A stretch of 54,174 nt of DNA, from positions 1-54,174 of the forward strand of contig NZ_QJSW01000009.1 of the NCBI RefSeq assembly GCF_003217495.1, given 5' to 3'. Position 1 is the stretch's first letter, and the number at the start of each line of letters is the position of its first letter. The DNA is from Paenibacillus barcinonensis (lineage in GTDB: Bacteria > Bacillota > Bacilli > Paenibacillales > Paenibacillaceae). The position numbers and the translations under genes were made by a program. This document shows, piece by piece, positions 33,355 to 42,158 of the stretch. The notes beneath the pieces were generated by a model that did not search any database, had not been told where the DNA came from, and worked only from the letters and a program-made list of their open reading frames with translations.

Positions 33355-34104
33355 ATGAGTGAACTGAAATACAAGCTGCTTGCCCTGGACATGGACGGCA
33401 CGCTGCTGAATGATAATCATGAAATTACACAGGAGACGTCCAAGTGGATACAGATTGCGATTCGTCGTGGGGTGCATGTGTGCTTGTCTACAGGAAGAGC
33501 TGTATACCACGCTATGCCTTATGCGGTGCAGCTTGGACTGGAAACACCTATGGTAACGGTCAACGGGAGTGAGGTCTGGAAAGCACCGCATGAACTGCAT
33601 ATGCGTCATCTGATGGACCCGTCCTTGATTCGCAAGATGTATGAGATCGGGGAGAAATATAACAGCTGGTACTGGGCATACTCCGTGGAGGAGCTGTTCA
33701 ATCGTGACCGCTGGACGGATAACATCGACGGGCTGGAATGGCTGAAATTCGGATTTACCACCGAGGATGATGCGATTCGTCATCAGATTATGATGGAGCT
33801 GCAGGAGATGGGCGGTCTGCAAATGACCAACTCCTCTCCTGTGAACATTGAGGTGAATCCGGCGAATGTATCCAAAGCAACCGGTGTAGCCGAAGTATGC
33901 CAGCTGCTAGGCATAGACATGTCCGAAGTAGTCGCTGTGGGCGACAGTCTGAACGATCTGGCAGTCATTGAAGCTGTAGGTCTGGGTGTTGCCATGGGCA
34001 ATGCTCAGGAGCAGGTGAAGCAGGCAGCGGATATGATTATTGGAAGTAACAATGAGGACGGTATTGCCCACCTGATTCGTGAACATATTTTGAAGGGGGA
34101 ATAA
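33355..34104 (+). CDS. Cof-type HAD-superfamily phosphatase
   Basis: This 249-residue cytosolic phosphatase has the nucleophile/acid pair D12-M-D14-GTLL, motif II around CLSTGRAVYHA, and the metal-binding motif GDSLNDLAVIE. The cap is type C2 (Cof subfamily), whose members dephosphorylate sugar phosphates, FMN or PLP; the substrate cannot be inferred. ATG 33355 follows GGAGGAGGA. The long in-frame extension to 33061 lacks a start signal and is rejected. The DUF456 gene follows after 3 bp. Confidence 0.9.
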   Translation: MSELKYKLLALDMDGTLLNDNHEITQETSKWIQIAIRRGVHVCLSTGRAVYHAMPYAVQLGLETPMVTVNGSEVWKAPHELHMRHLMDPSLIRKMYEIGEKYNSWYWAYSVEELFNRDRWTDNIDGLEWLKFGFTTEDDAIRHQIMMELQEMGGLQMTNSSPVNIEVNPANVSKATGVAEVCQLLGIDMSEVVAVGDSLNDLAVIEAVGLGVAMGNAQEQVKQAADMIIGSNNEDGIAHLIREHILKGE

Positions 34105-34107
34105 CCT

Positions 34108-34599
34108 TTGCTTGCAACCGTTGGCTGGATTTTAATTGTACTGCTGTTTGCAGTAGGTATGGCGGGCACGGTCTATCCGATTCTGCCGGGTGCGATTGCG
34201 ATATTCTTCGCGTTTCTGGTCTACGGCTGGTTCTTCAGCTTTGATCCGTTCGGTGTTTGGTTCTGGATCATTCAAATTCTGATTGTCGTTGTGCTGTTCG
34301 TGGCAGACTACGTGGTCAGTGCTTGGGGGGTCAAAAGGTTCGGCGGCTCCAAGCTATCTACAACGCTTAGTACAATAGGTGTAATTATTGGGCCGTTTGT
34401 AATTCCGGCATTTGGACTTGTTCTGGGTCCCTTTCTTGGCGCATTTATCGGGGAATTAATTGGAGGGTCTTCACCTTCCAAGGCATCCAAGGTTGGATTT
34501 GGCTCTGTCGTCGGGCTGTTTACGAGCACGGTGATGAAAATTATTTTGCAAATCGTCATGATTGTGATATTCATTATTTGGGTGGTTCGATTCGCCTAA
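34108..34599 (+). CDS. DUF456 membrane protein
   Basis: The 163-residue protein has four or five hydrophobic helices and the DUF456 pattern: an early PILPGAIAIF, DYVVSAWGVKRFGGSK in the middle loop, then a Gly-rich segment (GPFLGAFIGELIGG). Function unknown in any species. Start is TTG 34108, with AGGGGGA at the end of the HAD gene, so the two are probably cotranslated. Confidence 0.9.
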   Translation: MLATVGWILIVLLFAVGMAGTVYPILPGAIAIFFAFLVYGWFFSFDPFGVWFWIIQILIVVVLFVADYVVSAWGVKRFGGSKLSTTLSTIGVIIGPFVIPAFGLVLGPFLGAFIGELIGGSSPSKASKVGFGSVVGLFTSTVMKIILQIVMIVIFIIWVVRFA

Positions 34600-34664
34600 A
34601 ATCCAGGGTTGGCTAGTTTAAGGCCGGAGAAAGGTCCGGTGTGGGGGAAAGAAGGGGAATTTGT

Positions 34665-36293
34665 TTGTCTAAGAAGGAAACATTCATTAGGGGTACGCTC
34701 ATATTGGCGGCTGCCGCACTGATTGCAAGGGTGCTTGGTCTGGTGCAGCGCGTGCCACTGGAGCATATCCTTGGAGATATCGGTAACGCATCCTTTACGA
34801 TCTCCAACACGGTTTATTTAATGCTGTTAACCGTTGCAACCGCAGGTATCCCAAGCACGCTGAGTAAAATGGTTTCGGAACGCTACGCGCTCGGACGCGC
34901 TGGGGAAGCGCAGCAGATTTACCGTGCAGCCCTGATCTTTGCGGCAGTAGCGGGTGTGGTCATGTCTGTGCTGTTATGGTTTGCGGCACCGTTCTATGCT
35001 AACCATATTTCCAAAGTGCCAGAATCCGTGAGTGCCATTCGGGCGTTGGCTCCGGCCCTGCTGCTCTTCCCGGCAATAGCAATGATGCGGGGGTACTTCC
35101 AGGGACGTGGTAATATGACCGCGGGCGGTATATCGCAGATTGTGGAGCAGTTCGCGCGTGTAGGTACAGCGATTGTTGTAGCATATGTGTTGCTGCAATG
35201 GAATTATGATGATCAGACCATTGCGGCGGGAGCATCCTTTGGGGGTGTGTTTGGCAGTATCGGCGCATTTGCCGTCATGCTGTATTTTACATTAAAGCTG
35301 CGCAAGAATGATCGTGCAGCACAACTGAATGATGAGCGGGCAGAACAGCTCCCGATGCGGGGCATCTATGCCGATATTTTCAAATTATCCATTCCGATTG
35401 TATTGTCTTCTCTGGCAGTTCCGGCAATCAACTTTATTGACTCATCCCTCGTTGTTCCACTGCTCAGTGGACGAATTGGGCTGGAGGAAGCGACCGGCGT
35501 GCTGGCTATTCTCGGTGCCAAGGCACAGAGTATTGCGGGTATTCCGCCAATTCTGGCAATTGCACTCAGTCAGTCTCTGGTGCCTGTTATCTCCGCGGCT
35601 TTTGCGCGTAAGGATGAGCTGCATCTGAAAAATCAGGTTACTTTGGCGATGCGGATTTCCATCCTCACCGGCATGCCGATTGTGATTGCGTTGTGTGCAG
35701 CGGCATATTCGGTTAATGGTCTGTTATTCACAAGTCCGGATGGAACGCCGATTATTGCACTGCTCACGTTCGGTACCATCTTCCAGATTACGATGATGAC
35801 TACCAACTCGATCCTGCTGGGCGTAGGTAAACCGCGAATTACGATGATCAGTGTAGCGGCAGGCATTATCGTCAAGCTGATTGCCAGTTTACTGTTGGCG
35901 CCGATCTTTGGCATCTACGGCATCATTATTGCAACTGCACTATGCTTCCTGGTGATTACGTATTTGAACCTGAGGGTGCTGCGCAAAATGGTAGACTTCT
36001 CTATCATGGGTGATCGCTGGCTTGGATTCATTCTTACAGTGCTTATCGCAGCAGGAGTGGGCTTTGCAGCCAATTGGAGTGGCAACCAGGTATTCGGTGC
36101 CTTCCTGCCTGCGCGTGTATCCTTCCTGTTAACCTGTATGGTGGTTGGCGTGCTGGTCGTTGTGGTATACCTCGTTCTGATGGTGGTGCTTCGCGTACTA
36201 CGTAAGGACGAGCTGGGCAGTTATCCACGGATTCTGCAAAAAATTCTCCGTCCGCTCATGCGTTTGCAACGCGGTGCCGGACAACGGGGATAA
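34665..36293 (+). CDS. murJ: MurJ/YtgP-type lipid II flippase (MVF/MATE-like family)
   Basis: This 542-residue polytopic protein has about 14 helices and the polysaccharide-biosynthesis/MVF family opening (KETFIRGTLILAAAALIARV, then GLVQRVPLEHILGD). Its length fits B. subtilis YtgP (MurJ), which flips lipid II, better than the shorter SpoVB; SpoVB or YkvU paralogues remain possible. The start is TTG 34665 with AAGGGGA eight bases upstream; the frame also extends to GTG 34641. Strong terminator downstream. It fits the cell-wall genes in this window. Confidence 0.85.
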   Translation: MSKKETFIRGTLILAAAALIARVLGLVQRVPLEHILGDIGNASFTISNTVYLMLLTVATAGIPSTLSKMVSERYALGRAGEAQQIYRAALIFAAVAGVVMSVLLWFAAPFYANHISKVPESVSAIRALAPALLLFPAIAMMRGYFQGRGNMTAGGISQIVEQFARVGTAIVVAYVLLQWNYDDQTIAAGASFGGVFGSIGAFAVMLYFTLKLRKNDRAAQLNDERAEQLPMRGIYADIFKLSIPIVLSSLAVPAINFIDSSLVVPLLSGRIGLEEATGVLAILGAKAQSIAGIPPILAIALSQSLVPVISAAFARKDELHLKNQVTLAMRISILTGMPIVIALCAAAYSVNGLLFTSPDGTPIIALLTFGTIFQITMMTTNSILLGVGKPRITMISVAAGIIVKLIASLLLAPIFGIYGIIIATALCFLVITYLNLRVLRKMVDFSIMGDRWLGFILTVLIAAGVGFAANWSGNQVFGAFLPARVSFLLTCMVVGVLVVVVYLVLMVVLRVLRKDELGSYPRILQKILRPLMRLQRGAGQRG

Positions 36294-36302
36294 GCTGAGA
36301 TA

Positions 36303-36355
36303 AACAAAGCGCTGTTCGCTATTGTAGCGAATGGCGCTTTGTTTTATTTTTTTTT
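36303..36355 (+). terminator. Terminator of murJ
   Basis: AACAAAGCGC..TTCGCTA pairs with TAGCGAA..GCGCTTTGTT, followed by a T-rich run. Confidence 0.92.
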
Positions 36356-36403
36356 GCAGATGTTGTTGTGTACGTTATGCATGTTTGAGTTTGGGTGCTC
36401 GAG

Positions 36404-37693
36404 CTAGTGAGTAATCTCCTGTATATCATGAGCCAGAGCAGTTTTTAGCATGCCGTACCGATGCTCATGGCTCATCTCGAAGAGCCATGGTCTGCGGGGG
36501 GCCGTCAGGTATCCGAGACAATCTCTTGTTTGGAGCCAGTCATGTCTCGTGATCGGCTCATACGGCGTATCCCCCCACATGGCCGTCAGATCTGGCGAAT
36601 ACAGACGCTGATCTTCTGGCAGCCATTCCTCGTTCAGCAGAGCTTCAGCATACAGCTTGTGATCCTGTGGTCCAGCGTGTTGTCTGGTGAACAGCCCGGG
36701 CCAATATTCAGCTCGTGAACCTCTGTGAGGTACGGCCCGCGCGTATTCCAGCACCTGCTGGAGCACCTGCTCTACGCCGAATAACAGGGCATACAAGCCT
36801 TTGCCGAACTGGATACGCTCATTAATTTTGCCAAAGTGTTCAATGACCCGCCCGGTGAGTCCTGCTCCTTGTCCAAGGGGGAAGATGATGTGATTCAGTC
36901 CGGCCAGATTGTGCAGATGAAAAGCGGGCTTGGAGAGCACTTCTTTTTGAAAATACGGATGCTGTACGACTCTGCTCTCAATATAATTCTGCTCATTAAT
37001 AATTAGGGCCACACTTAATATAGAGCTGCATCGTTCCAGCCAGAAGCGCTCCCAGAACGGGGTCATAAACGCTGATACGTGAAAATGGGACAGCAGGTGG
37101 AAGCAGCTTCGACCGAGCCGTCGACTGTGAATATAGAGCTGCAGCTGCGGATACGCATCCTGAAAAATAAGGGCATTGCATCGCTCCAGCATGCGGTACA
37201 TATGCTCCCGATCCTGCTGATTCAGCAGATTATGCATCAGATCGCTGTGCAGATCAGTCATATGATATCCGCCGTTGCGGGATACCATATGCGCCAGCAG
37301 GGCCCAGTGTAGCTCGGGGTACTGCTCGTAACAGTCCAGATACGCAGCTGTGCGGGTAACGTTACTGCGATTATGCTGCTGCGTCAATGTTTTGATGTCC
37401 TCAAGGATGATGCAATCATCCTCGCACACGAGTGCACTACTCGCTTGAATGCTGCGTGATGGTGATATTTTGCCTGTTCCGGGTAATAGCCGTTCAACCT
37501 CAGCGTGTAGAGCAGCTGCTGTATCCGAGTTCCAGCCCAGATCACGCAGAGGATGCCTCAGCTGGGAGGATGCCTGCCAAGCTGCCTGTTTGCCGCGCCA
37601 TACTTCACGGGCCGCTCCGGGAATAGATCGAACCATCTGCAAAATCGAAGCAGGGAGATGGGATTCTGACGTGTCACTTCTGGTAGAAGTCAT
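36404..37693 (-). CDS. DUF2515 protein (YppC-like)
   Basis: The 429-residue cytosolic protein has the DUF2515 hallmarks: NRSNVTRTAAYLDCYEQYPE, then HWALLAHMVSRNGGYHMTD, plus many conserved aromatic and His residues. Members occur in Bacillales; no biochemical role is known. It is transcribed against both flanking genes and starts at ATG 37693 behind a GGATGTTCC-like weak ribosome binding site. Several His-rich segments could hint at metal binding, but that is conjecture. Confidence 0.85.
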   Translation of the reverse strand: MTSTRSDTSESHLPASILQMVRSIPGAAREVWRGKQAAWQASSQLRHPLRDLGWNSDTAAALHAEVERLLPGTGKISPSRSIQASSALVCEDDCIILEDIKTLTQQHNRSNVTRTAAYLDCYEQYPELHWALLAHMVSRNGGYHMTDLHSDLMHNLLNQQDREHMYRMLERCNALIFQDAYPQLQLYIHSRRLGRSCFHLLSHFHVSAFMTPFWERFWLERCSSILSVALIINEQNYIESRVVQHPYFQKEVLSKPAFHLHNLAGLNHIIFPLGQGAGLTGRVIEHFGKINERIQFGKGLYALLFGVEQVLQQVLEYARAVPHRGSRAEYWPGLFTRQHAGPQDHKLYAEALLNEEWLPEDQRLYSPDLTAMWGDTPYEPITRHDWLQTRDCLGYLTAPRRPWLFEMSHEHRYGMLKTALAHDIQEITH

Positions 37694-37834
37694 GAATGGA
37701 ACATCCTTTCATGAAAAATGGTGTTTGATCTGCCAGGACTTGTGGTTATTCTAAGTATGCGCTGAACATTTGACTTCCAATCACCAATTTGCTTCACTAA
37801 GATGGAGACAAGGTACAGAAAGGGAGATGTGACT

Positions 37835-38179
37835 ATGGAACAGATTACATCCAAGCCGGAATTTGATGTGGCGATTCAATCTCCGCGTTTGACGGTAGCC
37901 GTATTCAAGGCGGACTGGTGCGGGGATTGCAAATACATTGATCCGTTTATGCCAGAGGTAGAAACGAAGTATTCACGCGAACTGACACTGATTGAAGTAG
38001 ACGTTGATCAGGTGGGCCCGGTAAGTCAGGAACAGAATATTTTGGGTATTCCGAGCTTTGTTGCCTATACGGATGGACGCGAACTGGTGCGTTATGTGAA
38101 CAAGCTGCGCAAATCGCGTGAAGAAATCGAGCAGTTTCTGGATCGTGCCGTCGAGGTATATAACACGATTCACAAGTAA
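37835..38179 (+). CDS. Thioredoxin-like protein (YtpP type)
   Basis: The 114-residue thioredoxin fold has the active site WC29-GD-C32, i.e. WCGDC in place of the usual WCGPC, and the cis-Pro loop GIPSFVAY. The Asp for Pro change should alter redox potential. It is cytosolic. ATG 37835 has AAGGGAGATG upstream; the frame to 37802 is out of reach of a ribosome binding site. B. subtilis YtpP is a likely relative. Confidence 0.92.
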   Translation: MEQITSKPEFDVAIQSPRLTVAVFKADWCGDCKYIDPFMPEVETKYSRELTLIEVDVDQVGPVSQEQNILGIPSFVAYTDGRELVRYVNKLRKSREEIEQFLDRAVEVYNTIHK

Positions 38180-38729
38180 GTGTAGGGGCATGGTGTGATT
38201 CGTCTCGTTGTGACATGATGGAAAGCCGTCATAAGATAAGCAGGCAATGAATTGATGTAATACATGAAGGGCATACTGTGAGCATGTTTCTTAAACACAG
38301 GGCTGTCGGTTGAGCCGTAATCTGGTTCAAGACAGCCCTGTTTTCTGTGTCATCATGTAAAAAGCCACAGGCTGCTGAAGCCCAGATAAGATGCCTTGTG
38401 ATACGCTGATGTGCAAAGCCTACTGTAGCCATTGAAAAATTTACTGCAAATGGCAGGATTATCAATTCAGCCAGTAGTTGAACTAATGCTGAAGTATTAC
38501 ATACGTAAGCCACACAACCAAAGCGATTTCTCTAAAGCAGGCAATAATATGACTAGCCGGTCAAAAATTTAACAGACGTTAACATTTTGTCACAAAGCAC
38601 GACGTCAATGATGCTTTTATCCGTTATAATAAATTTAGTTGTGAAATTAGTGTCAAAGTGAAAAATATAGAACGACCATGAAGCGAAGATGCTCTTCGCC
38701 ATCTTAAACCAACAGCGGGTGAGAAAAAA
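38180..38729. other. Non-coding region before ctaA
   Basis: It contains a terminator at 38294-38350, a TATAAT at 38625-38630 without a clear -35, and a perfect GCGAAGA/TCTTCGC hairpin at 38683-38699 about 30 bases before the ctaA start. A 94-codon minus-strand frame at 38229-38513 has no ribosome binding site or protein-like composition and is rejected. Confidence 0.5.
38294..38350 (+). terminator. Terminator downstream of the thioredoxin-like gene
   Basis: AACACAGGGCTGTC pairs with GACAGCCCTGTTTTCTGTGT, with an inner TTGA/TTCAA pairing. Confidence 0.8.
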
Positions 38730-39668
38730 TTGAAGCACTTAACATTGTTTAAATGGTTAACCGTATTAACCTGTCTTGTTATGTTCCTAGCTACTTTTGG
38801 CGGCGGGATTGTGACCAAAACAGAATCAGGCCTCGGATGTGGTAACGAATGGCCTTTATGTAACGGGAAGCTCGTACCTGCACATACTGTCGCCTCGTTG
38901 ATTGAATACTCCCACCGTGCCGTGAGTGCACTGGCGGGCATGCTATCCATCGCTTCGTTTCTTGCCTTTCTACGATTTGGCAAGCAGCGTCGTGATTTGC
39001 AGCTGTTCTCATTTCTGACCCTTGTGTTTGTCATTATACAGGGAATTATGGGCGCTTTTGCCGTGGTATTCTCACAATCCTCAGCGGTCATGGCGCTTCA
39101 CTTCGGATTTGCGTTAATTGCGTTTGCAAGCTCCCTGATGATGGCTCTGGGTATTCGACAGGAAGCCAGATATGGCGGTCTGGAGCGCCTGAACAAATAT
39201 CCACGCGTCAGCAAAGGCTTCCGTAATCTGGTCTGGTTCTCCACGATCTATACGTATATGGTCGTTTATACTGGAGCATTTGTGAGTCATACAAGCTCTG
39301 CTGGAGGCTGCTCCGGGTTCCCGCTCTGTAACGGGCAGATTGTTCCTGAACTATCTGGCGGAGTAGCTGTAGCGTTTGCTCACCGTCTGGCTGCCGCATC
39401 GTTAGTGATTGTCATTGCGATTCTTGGACATTTTGCTTATCGTAAACACCCGGATAATCGGGAACTTCGTACGCTCGGTGTGTTATCCGTAATTTTGATT
39501 TTGATGCAAGTGGTTATCGGGATGTGTATGATGTGGACGATGAGTCGCCCAGAGGTGTATATGTTTGTTGCACTCGCACATATGCTGGACATTGCGATAT
39601 TGTTTGGTGTTCTAACGTATATGAGCTTCCTGGTGTATAAGCTGTATCGGCCGGTAAATCGTCTCTAA
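38730..39668 (+). CDS. ctaA: Heme A synthase (CtaA/Cox15)
   Basis: The enzyme hydroxylates the C8 methyl of heme O to make heme A for aa3-type oxidases. Eight membrane helices are visible. The first extracytoplasmic loop has the E59/H62 pair (EYSHR) and the Cys pair C37/C44 (GCGNEWPLCNG); the second half repeats the pattern with HFGF, GGCSGFPLCNG and HRLAAA. The extra Cys pair in the second half is notable, as the first pair is the one conserved in Bacillus. Start is TTG 38730 behind GCGGGTGAG. Length 312 aa. The Sco gene at 20.4 kb serves the same oxidase. Confidence 0.95.
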   Translation: MKHLTLFKWLTVLTCLVMFLATFGGGIVTKTESGLGCGNEWPLCNGKLVPAHTVASLIEYSHRAVSALAGMLSIASFLAFLRFGKQRRDLQLFSFLTLVFVIIQGIMGAFAVVFSQSSAVMALHFGFALIAFASSLMMALGIRQEARYGGLERLNKYPRVSKGFRNLVWFSTIYTYMVVYTGAFVSHTSSAGGCSGFPLCNGQIVPELSGGVAVAFAHRLAAASLVIVIAILGHFAYRKHPDNRELRTLGVLSVILILMQVVIGMCMMWTMSRPEVYMFVALAHMLDIAILFGVLTYMSFLVYKLYRPVNRL

Positions 39669-39736
39669 GCTGGAACGATCTACGCCATAACAACGTGATC
39701 AAGCCTTACACAAACGTTATTGAAAAGCACGAATTG

Positions 39737-39790
39737 GAAAGTCCACCCTTCGGTGATACAGATCACTTGAATGGGTGGACTTTTGTTTGA
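39737..39790 (+). terminator. Terminator of ctaA
   Basis: AAAGTCCACCC pairs with GGGTGGACTTTT, with inner GGTGAT/ATCACT pairing. Confidence 0.9.
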
Positions 39791-39928
39791 TGTTCGAATC
39801 AACAGGGCAACCTAAACCAAGTTATAATGAAGACAGGATTTGCAGCAGTTCTTGGGGGAGAAGTTGTACCTGTCCAGCAGCTGTGACATCATATATTTTG
39901 CAACATCAGTGGAAAGAGGAGGACATCT

Positions 39929-40648
39929 ATGCTGCGTACGTTACTTGGTGAGAAGCCGCGGGTCAACCAAGGCATATTGAAGGAAGCGATGGATACGATG
40001 GCACATACGCTGGATTCATTTGAGCGCCAGATGCATGTGGATCATGATCCGAATCATGATTACAGGAAGCTGTATATATGGACACAAGGGCTGATATCGT
40101 CGTTGGATGAGTTGGAGCAGAGTTATTTCGCGGCAGCTCATTTTCGTAAAAAAGTGGTTGCCGGCTCTACAGAAGATATGACCTCTGCCGAAAAGGCGGA
40201 GTATGCACGTTATGTTTATTTTTATAAGGATGCATTTATTCGTTGCTTTGCCATTTTGGATAAACTGGGAACGGTTTTAAACGAAATATTTCAATTGAAT
40301 ACTTCAAAGACAAAGGTGCATTTCTCTTATTATACGGTACTTAGGCAGTTTGATTACCACCGGGAGCATCATGCGCTTGCTTTGCAATTAATCAAGATCA
40401 AGGAAAATTATCGTGAACCCATGAGCAAGCTTCGCAAGCGGCGCAACATGGAGATTCATTACATGAACTCTGAAATGCAGGATGATCTATGGCAGCTACA
40501 TCAGACGATGAAGGGGAAAGTCAAGCTGGAGGATCTGGATCAGCATCTGCTGGAGATGCAGCAGGGTGTGGATATGGTCTGTGAAACATTGCATACGGCG
40601 TATCGCTATATCACGCGAATCTGGCGTAAACAGGGCATAAGGCGTTAA
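39929..40648 (+). CDS. HEPN_Cthe2314-like protein
   Basis: The 239-residue, wholly helical cytosolic protein carries R172-NMEI-H177, an Rx4H motif of the HEPN superfamily placed in the last third, as in the HEPN_Cthe2314 family. HEPN proteins are often RNases or toxin-like effectors that use the Arg/His pair. No nucleotidyltransferase antitoxin gene is adjacent, so a toxin-antitoxin pair is not supported. GAGGAGG precedes the ATG. It lies alone between ctaA and the S-box. Confidence 0.7.
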   Translation: MLRTLLGEKPRVNQGILKEAMDTMAHTLDSFERQMHVDHDPNHDYRKLYIWTQGLISSLDELEQSYFAAAHFRKKVVAGSTEDMTSAEKAEYARYVYFYKDAFIRCFAILDKLGTVLNEIFQLNTSKTKVHFSYYTVLRQFDYHREHHALALQLIKIKENYREPMSKLRKRRNMEIHYMNSEMQDDLWQLHQTMKGKVKLEDLDQHLLEMQQGVDMVCETLHTAYRYITRIWRKQGIRR

Positions 40649-40689
40649 TGGCATCAAGCCTATTACGTTAACTTATGAAATAATACCCT

Positions 40690-40718
40690 TTGACAAATCG
40701 GAATACTTGGACTATACT
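40690..40718 (+). promoter_or_regulatory. Distal SigA promoter upstream of the S-box
   Basis: TTGACA (40690-40695), 17 bp, TATACT (40713-40718): near-consensus. It lies 140 bp before the riboswitch. Confidence 0.65.
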
Positions 40719-40813
40719 GAGTTGCAGATCAAAACTTACATGGATTTATGTATTTATTCTAAAGCTTAAAGCAGTATAAAGATGTAATATTTAATGCAGT
40801 TTGATCATTATAC

Positions 40814-40840
40814 ATGACAAACTACAAGAACTTATATAAT
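40814..40840 (+). promoter_or_regulatory. Proximal promoter of the metNIQ S-box
   Basis: ATGACA (40814-40819), 15 bp, TATAAT (40835-40840); would start transcription about 10 nt before the aptamer. Confidence 0.45.
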
Positions 40841-40857
40841 CCTACAATTTCATATTT

Positions 40858-41048
40858 CTCTTATCGAGAGTGGCGGAGGGACAGGCCCGATGAAGCCCGG
40901 CAACCGATCAGTAATGATGGCATGAATATGTTTCATTACAGATGTTAGGTGCTAATTCCTACAGAATCATAGCAATTATGGTTTTGGCAGATGAGAAGGT
41001 CATTTCACGTGAAGAGCCATCTTTGTATCTGCAAAGGGCTCTTTTTTT
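40858..41048 (+). ncRNA. SAM-I riboswitch (S-box)
   Basis: The class-defining sequence is present: CTTATCGAGAG, then GGCGGAGGGACAGGCCC, GATGAAGCCCGGCAACC, a variable P3 arm, AAGGTGCTAATTCC-like junction (here TTAGGTGCTAATTCCTACAG), and P4. A terminator, AGAGCC...GGGCTCT plus T7, is at 41012-41048. SAM binding should favour the terminator and shut off methionine uptake genes. It precedes metN by about 75 nt. Confidence 0.97.
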
Positions 41049-41123
41049 GCATAGAAAGGGGAGTTTTCCTCTCCTTCGGGTAAAGATATATGTAGGTTAG
41101 GTGATGGGGAAGGAGCCGTACTA

Positions 41124-42158
41124 TTGATTGAGCTGGTTGGATTAACCAAAACATATGGTAGACGTAGCAAGACAACCACGGCGTTGTCAAAGCTTGATTT
41201 AAGCATTCAGAAGGGTGAAATATTTGGCGTTATTGGTCACTCGGGTGCGGGGAAAAGTACGCTGATTCGATGTATCAACTTGCTTGAGCGCCCCACAGAG
41301 GGTGAGGTATGGGTAGATGGAAGGAACCTGACCGAGCTGAGCAAAAGCGAGCTGCAGCAGCAAAGACGCAAGATCGGCATGATCTTTCAGCATTTTAATC
41401 TGCTGTCTTCTGCTACGGTGTACGATAACGTTGCTTTTCCATTAAAGCTGGTCAATACACCCAAGGATGCGATTGACCGCAAGGTGAAGGAGATGCTGAC
41501 GCTGGTTGGCCTGGAGCAGCATAGCAGCAAATATCCCGCACAGCTGTCTGGTGGACAGAAGCAGCGGGTTGGCATAGCACGGGCGCTTGCAAGTGATCCA
41601 AGCGTGCTGCTCTGTGATGAGGCGACCTCTGCACTTGACCCGCAGACCACAGATTCAATTCTGAAGCTGCTGCTGGATATCAACAAAAAGTATAATCTGA
41701 CGATTGTGCTTATCACCCACGAAATGCATGTTATTCAGAATATCTGTGACCGGGTGGCGGTCATTCATCAAGGTGGCATTGTGGAGCAAGGGCCCGTAAC
41801 GGAGGTGTTCCTGAAACCACAGCATGCAATTACTCGGGATTTTGTGAGTCGTGATCACGAGGGTGGAGTGGCGCTGGAAGAAATGGTGCTGGCGAATGCG
41901 GGAAGCGAGCTCGGGACAGGTGTATCGTCCAAGCTGGTGAAGGTGTCATTTCTGGGACACAAAACGTATGAAGCGATTTTATCCCGAACCGTTCGCAAAA
42001 CGGGCGTGGACTTTGCCATTCTGCAGGGCACAATCTCTACCATCAAGCAAGTTCCCTATGGTCAATTGACTGTACGTTTTGAGGGCGATATCGGGGCCAT
42101 CGAGCAGACTATATCTGAATTGACCGCAGAAGGACTTGATGTGGAGGTGCTGCGATAA
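41124..42158 (+). CDS. metN: Methionine ABC transporter ATP-binding protein
   Basis: This subunit energises methionine import. Walker A is GHSGAGKST (residues 38-46), the signature is LSGGQKQRVGIARAL and Walker B ends LLCDEATSALDP. The C-terminal 80 residues form the NIL regulatory domain (KVSFLGHKTYEAILS), which senses internal methionine. 344 aa. Start is TTG 41124, with AAGGAG eight bases upstream. It overlaps metI by one base (TAATG). The S-box upstream confirms methionine as substrate class. Confidence 0.97.
   Translation: MIELVGLTKTYGRRSKTTTALSKLDLSIQKGEIFGVIGHSGAGKSTLIRCINLLERPTEGEVWVDGRNLTELSKSELQQQRRKIGMIFQHFNLLSSATVYDNVAFPLKLVNTPKDAIDRKVKEMLTLVGLEQHSSKYPAQLSGGQKQRVGIARALASDPSVLLCDEATSALDPQTTDSILKLLLDINKKYNLTIVLITHEMHVIQNICDRVAVIHQGGIVEQGPVTEVFLKPQHAITRDFVSRDHEGGVALEEMVLANAGSELGTGVSSKLVKVSFLGHKTYEAILSRTVRKTGVDFAILQGTISTIKQVPYGQLTVRFEGDIGAIEQTISELTAEGLDVEVLR

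Noticed and set aside
38229..38513. 94-codon minus-strand frame after the thioredoxin-like gene
   Set aside because: It spans the terminator hairpin, lacks a ribosome binding site and has no family features.
39929..40648. Toxin-antitoxin or CRISPR-type locus around the HEPN-like gene
   Set aside because: No partner nucleotidyltransferase, Cas gene or spaced repeat array is nearby; flanking genes are ctaA and metNIQ.
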